A DNA stretch of 34,538 nt, taken from an uncultured bacterium (GTDB lineage: Bacteria > Omnitrophota > Gorgyraeia > Duberdicusellales > 4484-171). The notes beneath the pieces are model-generated. The model was not told the origin of the DNA, made no database searches, and saw only the letters and a program-made list of their open reading frames with translations. The DNA lies in contig CAJXAF010000006.1 in assembly GCA_913050175.1 (NCBI GenBank), positions 1 to 34,538 of the forward strand, written 5' to 3'. A program made the position numbers and the translations under genes. Below, piece after piece: positions 15,679 through 23,585 of this stretch; position 1 is the first letter of the stretch, and each line of letters starts with the position of its first letter.

Positions 15679-17498
15679 ATTATATTTTTTCGCTCCAAGC
15701 AATCGATAGTTTCAACTAAGATTTTAAAAACTTCTTCCATGTCAGATTTAGCAAAGCTATGCGGTGCATAGCGGGCTAAATCGCAAGCTCCGAATACCTT
15801 TTTTACCTTTTCTAAAATATCATTATTTATCTTTTTTTCTAAAATCTTAACCACAGAATCAACAGTTATACCGGCAGTAGCTAAATGCAATTTATCACCT
15901 AAGTATTGACGTAGAGTTTTGAAAACTAAATTAAAAAATTCTTCTGAATTATCGGCACCGAGAGCTACTTTAGCCTCTCTAATCCCATTTTTAGCTTTTT
16001 TGGGGGCAAGTAGTTTGCGGGCATAACGAATATCGGTTTTAAATTTCTGTGTTTTTTGATATAAAACTGTTAGAGAAATTAGAATTATAATAATAAGACT
16101 CTCTAAAAAAATAAATAATTTGTTTTTATACAAATAACTGTCTAAGGGTTTTATTGCCCCTACACTTTCCTTAATAAATATTATGTCTCTACCTATTTTT
16201 TCACTATCAAAATAACTTGGGTCACGATATACGCCTTCAATTACTTTTGCTTGGTCTGTATCCAATTTAGTTACCTTTATTGGTATAGGCCCTTTGACTA
16301 TAACTTCATATTTTTTAGTATCAGGATTAAAGAAACTAAATTCTATTTCTGGTATTTGGCTAATTGTCTCTTTTCTAGGTATTATTACCCGCTCAAAAAT
16401 TTTACTGTTTTTTTCCTTTTTAACTTCTGAGTCATAGATCTTAAAATTACTGCCTAAATTTAAAATTGGCTGTTTTACAGTCTTAAAGTTACCCTCGCCC
16501 TCTATTGTCATTCTCAATGTAATCGGGTCTCCGGCCTTTAAGTCCTTGGGGCTGGCATCTAGTTTAAAAGCATAATCTCCTATGGCGCCGGTAAAAGTTT
16601 TGGGTAGATTATCGGAAGGTAAATCGTTAACCAATATGGCTGGACTATTAGATTGAAGATTTAAAGGGTACTGCTCATAACTGGTAAAAAAACTGTCAAA
16701 GTTATCAAAAACCGAAGGGAATCTCCCTTTTCGCTCCTTCTTTATAACCAGGGTGCAGGCAAAAGAGGCCCCAGATAGAATCAACTCGCCCGAGGAAAGA
16801 GGGTATATGTTGGTCTTAAATTCTAATACTTGAAAACTAACACCATCGATAGCCTCTTGATACTGTAGGGGTTTAGAAACCTCATCAATTAAAAATTTTT
16901 TATTTTCCAGCTTAGGATATTCATTGTAGCGTATAGGAAGGTCATTTACATAAAGCTTAATAGTAAGAGGAATTTTCTCATTCACATAAGCTATTTTTTT
17001 ATCAAGAGAGATTCTTAAAAAAACTCTATCTTCAAGCGTCGCCAAAGCCGGATCGTTAGAATCTTGATTGCTCTGGGAGGAATACTTTTTAGCTTTAATA
17101 ACTTCAACCTCTATTTGCCCTGAGGCATAACTCTTACCTTGATGCTCAACAGTAAGAGAAGGAATAATGAATTTACCTTCTTTAACTGCCAACAATTTAA
17201 AAACATGAGTTATAGATTTTGAAACTTTACCATTAAGAAAAGAAAAATTACTATGCGGACCAAGATACCGAGAATCAAAACCATTTATAGCCGGTAGCTT
17301 TGGTTCGAGGATATCAGTTTCGCCTTTAAAATCAAGACGAAGTTCTATACTTGAACCAAGAGAAACTTTTCTCTTATCAACCGTAACATTAAAAGTCATG
17401 TCGGAGGCGTAAGACACAGGTGAGGCAAAAAAGAAAAGAGCAGAGAGAAGAAGTGAGACGAGAGAGGTGAGCAGGTGGTGTGGGGTTGTTTTATTCAT
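15675..17498 (-). CDS. batD: BatD (oxygen-tolerance family) protein
   Basis: The 607-residue protein has a signal peptide (LLTSLVSLLLSALFFFASPVSYAS). It begins the mature domain with FNVTVDKRKVSLGSSIELRLDFKG, the repeating Ig-like beta-sandwich pattern of the BatD family; a second such domain starts near KAGDPITLRMTIEGEGNFKTV. A single transmembrane helix (LFIFLESLIIIILISLTVLY, near residue 450) separates this periplasmic part from a helical cytoplasmic tail. The tail (NSEEFFNLVFKTLRQYLGDKL ... ACDLARYAPHSF) resembles the tail of the DUF4381-like protein in the same operon, suggesting a shared module. It sits after batC with a 1-bp gap and overlaps batE by 4 bp. The role is as a membrane scaffold for vWA partners; 'oxygen tolerance' is a historical name. 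Confidence 0.93.
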   Translation of the reverse strand: MNKTTPHHLLTSLVSLLLSALFFFASPVSYASDMTFNVTVDKRKVSLGSSIELRLDFKGETDILEPKLPAINGFDSRYLGPHSNFSFLNGKVSKSITHVFKLLAVKEGKFIIPSLTVEHQGKSYASGQIEVEVIKAKKYSSQSNQDSNDPALATLEDRVFLRISLDKKIAYVNEKIPLTIKLYVNDLPIRYNEYPKLENKKFLIDEVSKPLQYQEAIDGVSFQVLEFKTNIYPLSSGELILSGASFACTLVIKKERKGRFPSVFDNFDSFFTSYEQYPLNLQSNSPAILVNDLPSDNLPKTFTGAIGDYAFKLDASPKDLKAGDPITLRMTIEGEGNFKTVKQPILNLGSNFKIYDSEVKKEKNSKIFERVIIPRKETISQIPEIEFSFFNPDTKKYEVIVKGPIPIKVTKLDTDQAKVIEGVYRDPSYFDSEKIGRDIIFIKESVGAIKPLDSYLYKNKLFIFLESLIIIILISLTVLYQKTQKFKTDIRYARKLLAPKKAKNGIREAKVALGADNSEEFFNLVFKTLRQYLGDKLHLATAGITVDSVVKILEKKINNDILEKVKKVFGACDLARYAPHSFAKSDMEEVFKILVETIDCLERKNII

Positions 17499-17499
17499 A

Positions 17500-18339
17500 T
17501 TACCAATCTTTTAAAACTTTAATATCGGTTTTAGGTATCAATTTTTGCTGGTACAATCCTTTTGGTTCCTCTTCCTGAGCATAACTTTCAAGCAACATAA
17601 TAGCCTGATCTTTTGACATTTGGCCCTGACTACTATTAATGTCATCGGCTTCTTGGATATCCTCACTTTTTTTATCTTTTTCTGAATCGGCTAAGGATTG
17701 ATTATTTTCTTCTTGGTCTTTAGCTTGTTCCTTATCGGATGTTTTTCTCTCTTGTTTTTTGGTTTCTTTATCCTGGTTTTGTTCTGAATCCTGATTCTCT
17801 GACTTCTCCTGGTTTTCTTGATTCTGGTTTCCTTTAGACTTTTGGCTTTCTAACTCTTTTTTTAAGCGCTCTAACTCTTTTTTTGCAAACTCAAAATTAT
17901 ACTTTGCGTCTTCGTCGCTAGAATCAATACTTAAAGCTTGCTTATAGTGGTGCAGTGACTCCTCTAATAGATTAACTGCCTTTGTTAAACCCTGGTCTCT
18001 GGCTTCTATAGCCTGCATATACTTGGCATTACCACTATTATAATGAGCTTTCCCTTCTAAAGCCTCATCATCGGAAACCAAGGCTTTTTCGAAGTGCTCG
18101 GCTGCTTTTTTATAGTTTTTTTTCTTATAATAAGCTGAGCCAAGATTAAAGTTAACAATACCGGACTCAGGTAAATCTTTAAAAGCTTCTTTATAGCGTT
18201 CTAGGGCCTGGTTAAAATCTTTCTTATTATATAATAAATTACCTTTTTTGACTTCTTTTTTTGCTTTTGAAAAACCAAGACATTCGCCTAAACTAAAAAT
18301 CAAAAAAGATATTAAAAGTAGGCTGATTTTCTTCTTCAT
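17500..18339 (-). CDS. batC: BatC-like TPR protein
   Basis: A 279-residue protein with an N-terminal signal-type hydrophobic segment (KISLLLISFLIFSLGECLG), possibly a lipoprotein or anchor. Two to three TPR motifs occupy residues 30-160 (NFNLGSAYYKKKNYKKAAEHFEKAL is the clearest, with NSGNAKYMQAIEA and LLEESLHHYKQALSID after it). Residues about 165-235 are a low-complexity Glu/Lys/Gln/Asn/Ser-rich linker. The tail MSKDQAIMLLESYAQEEE matches the conserved C-terminal element of BatC proteins. Its ATG overlaps the stop of batB by four bases. It probably recruits the vWA partner BatB through the TPRs. The linker composition suggests a flexible spacer. Confidence 0.88.
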   Translation of the reverse strand: MKKKISLLLISFLIFSLGECLGFSKAKKEVKKGNLLYNKKDFNQALERYKEAFKDLPESGIVNFNLGSAYYKKKNYKKAAEHFEKALVSDDEALEGKAHYNSGNAKYMQAIEARDQGLTKAVNLLEESLHHYKQALSIDSSDEDAKYNFEFAKKELERLKKELESQKSKGNQNQENQEKSENQDSEQNQDKETKKQERKTSDKEQAKDQEENNQSLADSEKDKKSEDIQEADDINSSQGQMSKDQAIMLLESYAQEEEPKGLYQQKLIPKTDIKVLKDW

Positions 18340-19337
18340 GATTTCTTTCCAACTCTTATTAATTGTTCAGTCATTAAAGCTAAAATCGCTAAAGCTATAA
18401 ATATTTGAAATCTCTCATGGTAAAATTTAACCATTTTAGATTTCAACTCTCTTTTCTCCATGTTTTTTAGACGCTTGCGATAAATTGTATCAAGGCCGAA
18501 ATCAGCCAAAGCCGAACGCACATACATACCGCCGGTAGTTAAAGCAATATTTTGTAAAATTTCTTCATTAAGTCTTGTTTTTACAACATTTTCATTTTTA
18601 TCTTTTAAAAATGTTTTCTTTCCTGCTTGGTTATAAGTCTGAATCAACTCCCCCTCCTTAGTACCGATGCCAACAGAGAATATTTTTATCCCTTCCTTTA
18701 AAGCTTTCTTAGCTAACTTCAAGGCACCACCCTGATGATCCTCACCATCAGTGATCAGGATTAATACTTTGTATTTTTTATCGATTTCTGCCAAACTTTT
18801 AATTGCTACTCTTAAAGCCTCTGATATAGAAGTTCCGCCTCGGGGGATTGTATCTGTATTTAAGTCGTCTAAACTTAAACGAAAACCGTCATAATCTGAA
18901 GTTAAAGGGCACTGCAGGTAAGCAGAACCGGAAAAAGCAATTAAACCTACCCGGTCGCCTTTTAGTTTTTCCACCAGGTCTTTAATAGCCATTTTTGAAC
19001 GACTGAGCCGATTAGGCCTTATATCCTCTGCCAACATGCTTTTTGATGTATCCAGAGCAATTAAAATATCTATACCTTCTCTTTTAACTTCCCGCCACTT
19101 AAACCCCCATTGGGGACGCATCAAAGCAATAATTGATAATACAGCTACTAGTAAAATAAGCAAAAATTTTATTTTTATTGCTTTAAAATTTACCAGGGAC
19201 GTTAAATTTTCTAAAAGATTCTTATCGGCAAATTTAGCTAAAAGCTGTTTTTTCTCTTTAAAGGCCCAGATAAAAAACAACCCTAAAGCTAAAATCACCC
19301 AAAAACCACCCAAATAATAAGTTTCAGCAAACTTCAT
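18336..19337 (-). CDS. batB: BatB, vWA-domain membrane protein
   Basis: The 333-residue protein has an N-terminal helix (YYLGGFWVILALGLFFIWAF), a second near residue 60 (FLLILLVAVLSIIALM), then a von Willebrand A domain. The MIDAS metal site is complete: D-x-S-x-S in ILIALDTSKSMLAEDIRP, Thr in RGGTSISEAL, and Asp in LILITDGEDHQGG. A C-terminal helix (FQIFIALAILALMTEQLI) closes it. CQCPLTSDYD-like text (YLQCPLTSDYDGF) is a BatA/BatB signature. The vWA should be periplasmic between membrane segments. It lies 12 bp after batA and overlaps batC by 4 bp. The two vWA proteins here are clearly paralogues. Confidence 0.95.
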   Translation of the reverse strand: MKFAETYYLGGFWVILALGLFFIWAFKEKKQLLAKFADKNLLENLTSLVNFKAIKIKFLLILLVAVLSIIALMRPQWGFKWREVKREGIDILIALDTSKSMLAEDIRPNRLSRSKMAIKDLVEKLKGDRVGLIAFSGSAYLQCPLTSDYDGFRLSLDDLNTDTIPRGGTSISEALRVAIKSLAEIDKKYKVLILITDGEDHQGGALKLAKKALKEGIKIFSVGIGTKEGELIQTYNQAGKKTFLKDKNENVVKTRLNEEILQNIALTTGGMYVRSALADFGLDTIYRKRLKNMEKRELKSKMVKFYHERFQIFIALAILALMTEQLIRVGKKS

Positions 19338-19349
19338 AATTATTGAAAT

Positions 19350-20345
19350 CTAAGGCAATATTCGTAAATAAGTACTCGCTAATAATTCCTGGAGTATCAA
19401 GAAAAATAACCCCAGGATCAGAAAATAAGAAAATAGCTCTTTATATTGGCGAAAACCTTTATCTTGGAGCTCAGTCGTCTCCAAAGAATCAATCTCAGCA
19501 TAGATTGCCTTTAAAGATTCGGTGTCAGTAGCCCTATAGTACCTACCTTTAGTTTCTTTAGCTATCTCTTTTAGGGTTTCTTCATCAATATCAATCCGTA
19601 CTTGTTGATATATACTGCGGCCAAAAATATCCTTTCCCGGATAGGGAACAGGTCCTTTTGTGCCTACACCGATTGTATAAATTTTAATACCCAGGGCTTT
19701 AGCAGCTTCTGCTGCTAAGCGAGGCGAAATTTTACCGGCATTATTAACCCCATCAGTTAAAAGGATTATAATTCTACTCTTGCTTTTAGTATTTTTTAAC
19801 CTATTTAAGGAAGAATTTATAGCTGAGCCAACTGCTGTCCCGTCTTCAATTTTACCACTCTCTACTCTGGCTAAATTTTCAATGAGCCAATCATAATCTA
19901 AAGTCAAAGGGCAAACTGTATAAGCTAGCCCGGCAAAAGTGACTATTCCGATTCTATCACTCTGCCTCTGGCCAATAAAATCCTTAGCTACATTTTTGAC
20001 GACTTCCAACCTATTTTTTCTTAAGCCTCTTATTTTAAAGTCTTCGGCAAGCATACTGCCTGATGAATCTATGGCTAAAACAATATCTACGCCTTCTGTT
20101 TGAATTTTAGACTCTTTTAAAGGTAATCTTGGCCCAGCCAGGGCAAAAATAAATAAAGCAATGGTTAAAAAGCGCAGATAAAAAATATTTTTGGCAGCCA
20201 CTAATCTTAGGTTTGACTTAAAAGATCCGAGTAAGTTCTGGGAAGAAAAATTAATACTACCTTTAGCATTTTTCCTAAAAAGAAAAAAACTAAAAAAAAT
20301 CAAAGGTATTGTTAGAAATAAAATCCAAATGTCCTTAAAAACCAT
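19350..20345 (-). CDS. batA: BatA, vWA-domain membrane protein
   Basis: A 331-residue vWA protein with an N-terminal membrane helix (WILFLTIPLIFFSFFLF), a second at about residue 58, and a C-terminal helix (FLILGLFFLILQELL). The MIDAS triad is intact: D-x-S-x-S in IVLAIDSSGSMLAEDFK, Thr in EDGTAVGSAI, and Asp in IILLTDGVNNAG. A YTVCPLTLDYDW segment matches the BatA/B family. The stretch PYPGKDIFGRSIYQQVRIDIDEETL is also characteristic of BatA. The gene starts 2 bp after the DUF4381-like gene. Such proteins in Bacteroides, Francisella and spirochaetes act with MoxR and are tied to envelope stress or virulence; the molecular target remains unsettled. Confidence 0.95.
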   Translation of the reverse strand: MVFKDIWILFLTIPLIFFSFFLFRKNAKGSINFSSQNLLGSFKSNLRLVAAKNIFYLRFLTIALFIFALAGPRLPLKESKIQTEGVDIVLAIDSSGSMLAEDFKIRGLRKNRLEVVKNVAKDFIGQRQSDRIGIVTFAGLAYTVCPLTLDYDWLIENLARVESGKIEDGTAVGSAINSSLNRLKNTKSKSRIIILLTDGVNNAGKISPRLAAEAAKALGIKIYTIGVGTKGPVPYPGKDIFGRSIYQQVRIDIDEETLKEIAKETKGRYYRATDTESLKAIYAEIDSLETTELQDKGFRQYKELFSYFLILGLFFLILQELLASTYLRILP

Positions 20346-20347
20346 AA

Positions 20348-20929
20348 TTAATCTTTGCCCTGTCTTAATTTTGTCTGGTCAATAAGTTCTTTTCCAATTG
20401 ATAAGCTCTGGGCAATCTCAATATCCGTAGGTCCATATTTAGCAAATTTTACAAGATCGCAATGGGTCAAAAATGTCTTAAGTATATTTTTTTGCGAGTC
20501 ATTTAGGCGTGAGCTTTCTTTTAGTAAATTTAGGAATTCTTCGGTTGTCATCTCGGGAGCCCGGTAGGAAAATCTATTTTCTAAGTAATAACGGATAATG
20601 TTAGATAACTCGAAGTAGAATTCCTTTATCTTGCCTGCCTTTAGTAAATTCCTCTCTTCTAAGGACTTAAAAGCCTCATAGGCAATCTCATGGGCTGGTT
20701 TAATATAAGTTTGTTTTTTCTCCGGTTGATTTTTATAGCGCTTCTTTAGAAACCATAAACTTATCGATATAAGTAAAATTACAACTATTATACCTAGTAC
20801 TAAGAAAATTACGGAATAGTCTGCGGGAAATTTTACAGGTGGTTTTATATCCTTTAATCCTTCTGCCAAAGAAAAATTAGCTGTAAGCACTGCCAAAAAT
20901 GTGGTTAAACTTAGGGTATATTTTTTCAC
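20348..20929 (-). CDS. DUF4381-like single-pass membrane protein
   Basis: The 193-residue protein starts at a GTG one base after the DUF58 stop; this start gives a proper signal sequence (KKYTLSLTTFLAVLTANFSLA). A proline-rich spacer (LKDIKPPVKFPADYS) leads into a transmembrane helix (VIFLVLGIIVVILLISISLWFL). The cytoplasmic tail contains EFYFELSNIIRYYLENRFSYRAPEMTTEEFL and LVKFAKYGPTD, the pattern seen in DUF4381 and in BatD tails. It is a regular member of MoxR/DUF58/Bat operons between DUF58 and BatA. Its function is not established; an adaptor between the MoxR machinery and the vWA proteins is plausible. Confidence 0.83.
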   Translation of the reverse strand: MKKYTLSLTTFLAVLTANFSLAEGLKDIKPPVKFPADYSVIFLVLGIIVVILLISISLWFLKKRYKNQPEKKQTYIKPAHEIAYEAFKSLEERNLLKAGKIKEFYFELSNIIRYYLENRFSYRAPEMTTEEFLNLLKESSRLNDSQKNILKTFLTHCDLVKFAKYGPTDIEIAQSLSIGKELIDQTKLRQGKD

Positions 20930-20930
20930 T

Positions 20931-21809
20931 TTAGCGCAACCGGGATTCTCTTAATTTAAAAAATTTTACCAATTCTTTCTCATAAGGTTTATCAGTATAA
21001 ATATCGATGCTATCCACCCCTAGTGAACGAAAAAGAGTAGTTCGTGCCTTTATCCTTTCTTGGGCTTTAATTTTGTAATTTTTCCGAAAGGTTGAACTCC
21101 CCGTATCGACTACTCTTTCTTGATTTGTCTCTTTATCAGAAAACCTGACAATTCCTATATCATCAAGCTCTATTTCCCGGGGATCAGTAATTGTGACACC
21201 AACAATATCATGGCGTCTATTAGCGATAGCCAGGGAAGCTTTAAAATCTTTGGCTAAAAAATCTGATATAAGAAAAGATATAGTTTTTCTCTTTGTCAGA
21301 TGACTTAAATAATCCAGGGCCAAATTAATATCCGTACCTTTGCCTTGCGGCTTAAAGTAGAGTGCTTCCCGGATAACTCTTAAGACATGGCGCAGTCCTT
21401 TTCTGGAAGGAATAAACTTTTCAATCCGATCAGTAAAAATAATTAACCCTACTTTGTCGTTATTTTGAATTGCTGAAAAAGCCAGCACTGAACAAAGCTC
21501 GGCAGCTAATTGAACTTTCAACTGGTTAGATGAACCAAAAAAAGCTGAACCGGACATATCTAAGAGCAACATTACTGTCAGCTCTCTTTCCTCAATAAAT
21601 TTTTTTATAAAAGGATGGCCTGTTCTAGCCGTAACATTCCAGTCAATAGTGCGAATTTCATCACCGGGTAAATACTCTCTCACCTCATGAAATTCCATGC
21701 CCCTTCCCTTAAATACACTGTGGTATTTTCCGGCAAAGGTATTACTTACCATCCGGGAAGTAGTTATCTGGATCTTTCTGATTTTTTTTAATATTTCTTT
21801 GGGAATCAT
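20931..21809 (-). CDS. DUF58 domain protein (vWA-like)
   Basis: A 292-residue soluble protein of the DUF58 family. The hallmark GRGMEFHEVREYLPGDEIRTIDW sits near residue 35 (key residues G-x-E-F, R-x-Y-x-x-G-D and I-D-W), followed by NVTARTGHPFIKKF. A degenerate vWA fold follows with D-M-S-G-S in LLLDMSGSAFFGSS and ISFLISDFLAKDF. These proteins always accompany MoxR ATPases in such operons and are probable substrates or adaptors for them. The gene follows moxR by about 50 bp and abuts the DUF4381-like gene. No membrane segment is evident. Confidence 0.93.
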   Translation of the reverse strand: MIPKEILKKIRKIQITTSRMVSNTFAGKYHSVFKGRGMEFHEVREYLPGDEIRTIDWNVTARTGHPFIKKFIEERELTVMLLLDMSGSAFFGSSNQLKVQLAAELCSVLAFSAIQNNDKVGLIIFTDRIEKFIPSRKGLRHVLRVIREALYFKPQGKGTDINLALDYLSHLTKRKTISFLISDFLAKDFKASLAIANRRHDIVGVTITDPREIELDDIGIVRFSDKETNQERVVDTGSSTFRKNYKIKAQERIKARTTLFRSLGVDSIDIYTDKPYEKELVKFFKLRESRLR

Positions 21810-21861
21810 CTTGGTTTAAGATGAAAAAATAAGAAGTAATATAGGCGCGTCAAAAGACGCC

Positions 21862-22854
21862 TTAAGGAACTTCTACTTCCTCAAATATCTTCTTAATGAT
21901 ATCTTCAGATGTCATACTTTCAGCTTCAGCTTCATAGCTTACTATTACCCTATGTCTTAAAACATCCATGCCGATATCCTTTACGTCCTGGGGAGTAACA
22001 TAACCTCTCTGGCGGATAAAAGCATAGGCTTTAGAAGCCAGGGTAAGAAAAATAGTTGCCCGGGGAGAGGCGCCATACTGAATTAAATCCTTAAAGCCTT
22101 CTAATTTATACTTTTGAGGCTCTCTAGTAGCAAAAACAATATCCAATATGTACTTTTCTAACTTCTCATCCATATATATCTCATCAACGACACGCCTAGC
22201 CTTAATAATATCTTCCGGCCCGATAACCGGTTGAACTTCTAGTTTTCTGTCAACAAAACTCATGCGTTTTAAGATTTGATGCTCTTGGCCAATATCAGGG
22301 TAAGTAATATTTACTTTAAGCATAAACCTGTCAATTTGAGCTTCGGGCAAAGAATAAGTGCCCTCTTGCTCAATTGGATTTTGAGTTGCCATCACCAAAA
22401 AGGGGTCACTTAAAGGATAGGTATTCTCACCAATAGTCACCTGTCTCTCCTGCATAGCCTCAAGGAGAGCGCTCTGAACTTTTGCCGGAGCCCGGTTAAT
22501 TTCATCGGCTAGAATTATATTTGCAAATATAGGGCCCTTCTTGGTAGTAAAAGTACCTTCCTTAGGATTATAAACTAAAGTTCCAATTAAATCTGCCGGG
22601 AGAAGGTCAGGAGTAAATTGAATTCTTTGAAATTTTGTATTAATACCTTGAGATAAAGTATTAATAGATAGAGTTTTAGCTAATCCGGGAACACCCTCAA
22701 CAAGAACGTGCCCATTAGCCAGTAAACCGACTAAGAGTCGATCAATTAGATAATCCTGACCAATGATAACTTTTTTGATTTCTGAACGCAGATTGCTGAC
22801 AAAAACACTTTCTTTCTTAACCTTCTCATTAATCAGAGTAATTCCTGTACTCAT
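21862..22854 (-). CDS. MoxR-family AAA+ ATPase
   Basis: A MoxR-type AAA+ ATPase of about 330 residues. Walker A is the MoxR variant GVPGLAKT, Walker B is IILADEINRAP, sensor 1 is ATQNPIEQEGTYSLPEAQIDRFM, and the C-terminal lid contains YGASPRATIFLTLASKAYA, all highly typical. I choose the ATG at 22854 because AAAGGAG lies five bases before it; an in-frame GTG six bases further upstream overlaps that site and is unlikely. MoxR proteins act as ATP-driven chaperones that insert metals or assemble vWA-protein complexes; here the targets are probably DUF58, BatA and BatB. The gene follows the YkgJ-type gene by 34 bp. Confidence 0.96.
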   Translation of the reverse strand: MSTGITLINEKVKKESVFVSNLRSEIKKVIIGQDYLIDRLLVGLLANGHVLVEGVPGLAKTLSINTLSQGINTKFQRIQFTPDLLPADLIGTLVYNPKEGTFTTKKGPIFANIILADEINRAPAKVQSALLEAMQERQVTIGENTYPLSDPFLVMATQNPIEQEGTYSLPEAQIDRFMLKVNITYPDIGQEHQILKRMSFVDRKLEVQPVIGPEDIIKARRVVDEIYMDEKLEKYILDIVFATREPQKYKLEGFKDLIQYGASPRATIFLTLASKAYAFIRQRGYVTPQDVKDIGMDVLRHRVIVSYEAEAESMTSEDIIKKIFEEVEVP

Positions 22855-22888
22855 TGTCACTCCTTTTTTAAAAATTAAAAGAAACCGC

Positions 22889-23245
22889 TTATCCTCTTCC
22901 CTTTAAATAATCATCTAATTCACCAGGAGTAGAGATCATAGTATCGTAATACCGACCATAAAGTTCGCAATCAGGGGGATTATGCCTACGGCAAATTTGG
23001 GGACGACCATTGTATTCTTGACAACGGTTATCATCGCCTAAATACATACATTTTCCCTCAACCAGTTGATACCATCTCTTATTCCTAACGTATACCTTTA
23101 CAGTATCAAAATGCAGTTGCCATCTTAAATCGTCAACCTCATTTTTATTCTGAGGTTTGCCAATGCCCATGGCCAGATTCTTACAACAGGTAGCCGGACA
23201 CTCTCGGCAGCCAAAGCTTGTGGGTATTCTTGAATTATCAGTCAT
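22889..23245 (-). CDS. YkgJ-type Cys-rich (Zn/Fe cluster-binding) protein
   Basis: A small protein of 118 residues with eight conserved-type cysteines arranged FGCRECPATCCKNLAMG, GKCMYLGDDNRCQEYNGRP and ICRRHNPPDCELYG. This is the pattern of the YkgJ/CxxCxxCC family (PF03692), assumed to bind zinc or an iron-sulfur cluster; its biochemical role is mostly unknown. AAAGGAGA precedes the ATG. It is placed between tRNA-Gln and moxR, 37 bp after the tRNA and 34 bp before moxR, in the same direction, and I see no terminator on either side. It is thus probably transcribed with the Bat operon. Confidence 0.88.
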   Translation of the reverse strand: MTDNSRIPTSFGCRECPATCCKNLAMGIGKPQNKNEVDDLRWQLHFDTVKVYVRNKRWYQLVEGKCMYLGDDNRCQEYNGRPQICRRHNPPDCELYGRYYDTMISTPGELDDYLKGRG

Positions 23246-23282
23246 ATTTTCTCCTTTTATATTGATTTCTTAACTTTACATA

Positions 23283-23357
23283 TGGCTGCCCGGCTAGGAC
23301 TCGAACCTAGGAAACAAGAACCAGAATCTTGCGTGTTACCAATTACACTACCGGGCA
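23283..23357 (-). tRNA. tRNA-Gln (CUG anticodon)
   Basis: Read on the minus strand, the 75-nt sequence folds as a complete cloverleaf. The acceptor stem TGCCCGG pairs with CCGGGCA, followed by discriminator G and an encoded CCA. The D arm is GTGT/ACAC with an AATTGGTA loop. The anticodon stem CAAGA/TCTTG encloses the loop TTCTGGT, giving anticodon CTG, which reads CAG. The T arm is CTAGG-TTCGAGT-CCTAG. The first pair U1-A72 fits tRNA-Gln. A perfect promoter lies just upstream. Confidence 0.96.
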
Positions 23358-23374
23358 AGATTTCAGAATGTTCA

Positions 23375-23403
23375 ATTATAGCAATACTTTTTAAGATTTG
23401 CAA
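23375..23403 (-). promoter_or_regulatory. Consensus promoter for tRNA-Gln
   Basis: Minus strand TTGCAA, 17-base spacer, then a perfect TATAAT. The predicted start is near 23368, ten bases before the mature tRNA 5' end. With no terminator visible between the tRNA and the downstream YkgJ gene, it may also serve the Bat operon. Confidence 0.8.
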
Positions 23404-23421
23404 ATTCTTTCTGGCAGGTAG

Positions 23422-23474
23422 TTTTTTATATATTCCTATATAAAAAACAAGGGAGTATTTTATTTACTCCCTTG
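23422..23474 (-). terminator. Rho-independent terminator of the PHP-like gene
   Basis: On the minus strand a perfect 10-bp stem CAAGGGAGTA/TACTCCCTTG with a 7-base loop (23448-23474) runs straight into TTTTTT (23442-23447). The T tract is itself half of an 11-bp perfect palindrome, TTTTTTATATA/TATATAAAAAA, with a four-base loop (23422-23447). It lies 110 bp after the PHP-like stop and just upstream of the tRNA promoter. Confidence 0.85.
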
Positions 23475-23585
23475 CTCCGTGGCTTAAATCTACTTGTTTC
23501 CTAATTTTATTTTAAACCTGGGAAAAACCAGAGTCAACAATAAACTAGGGGGTATTTGGAAACGTTTACAAAGGGCTTTTATTTA

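Noticed and set aside
14926-15702. Longer batE frame starting 24 bases upstream
   Set aside because: The ATG at 15678 gives a signal peptide and a four-base overlap with batD, matching the style of the operon.
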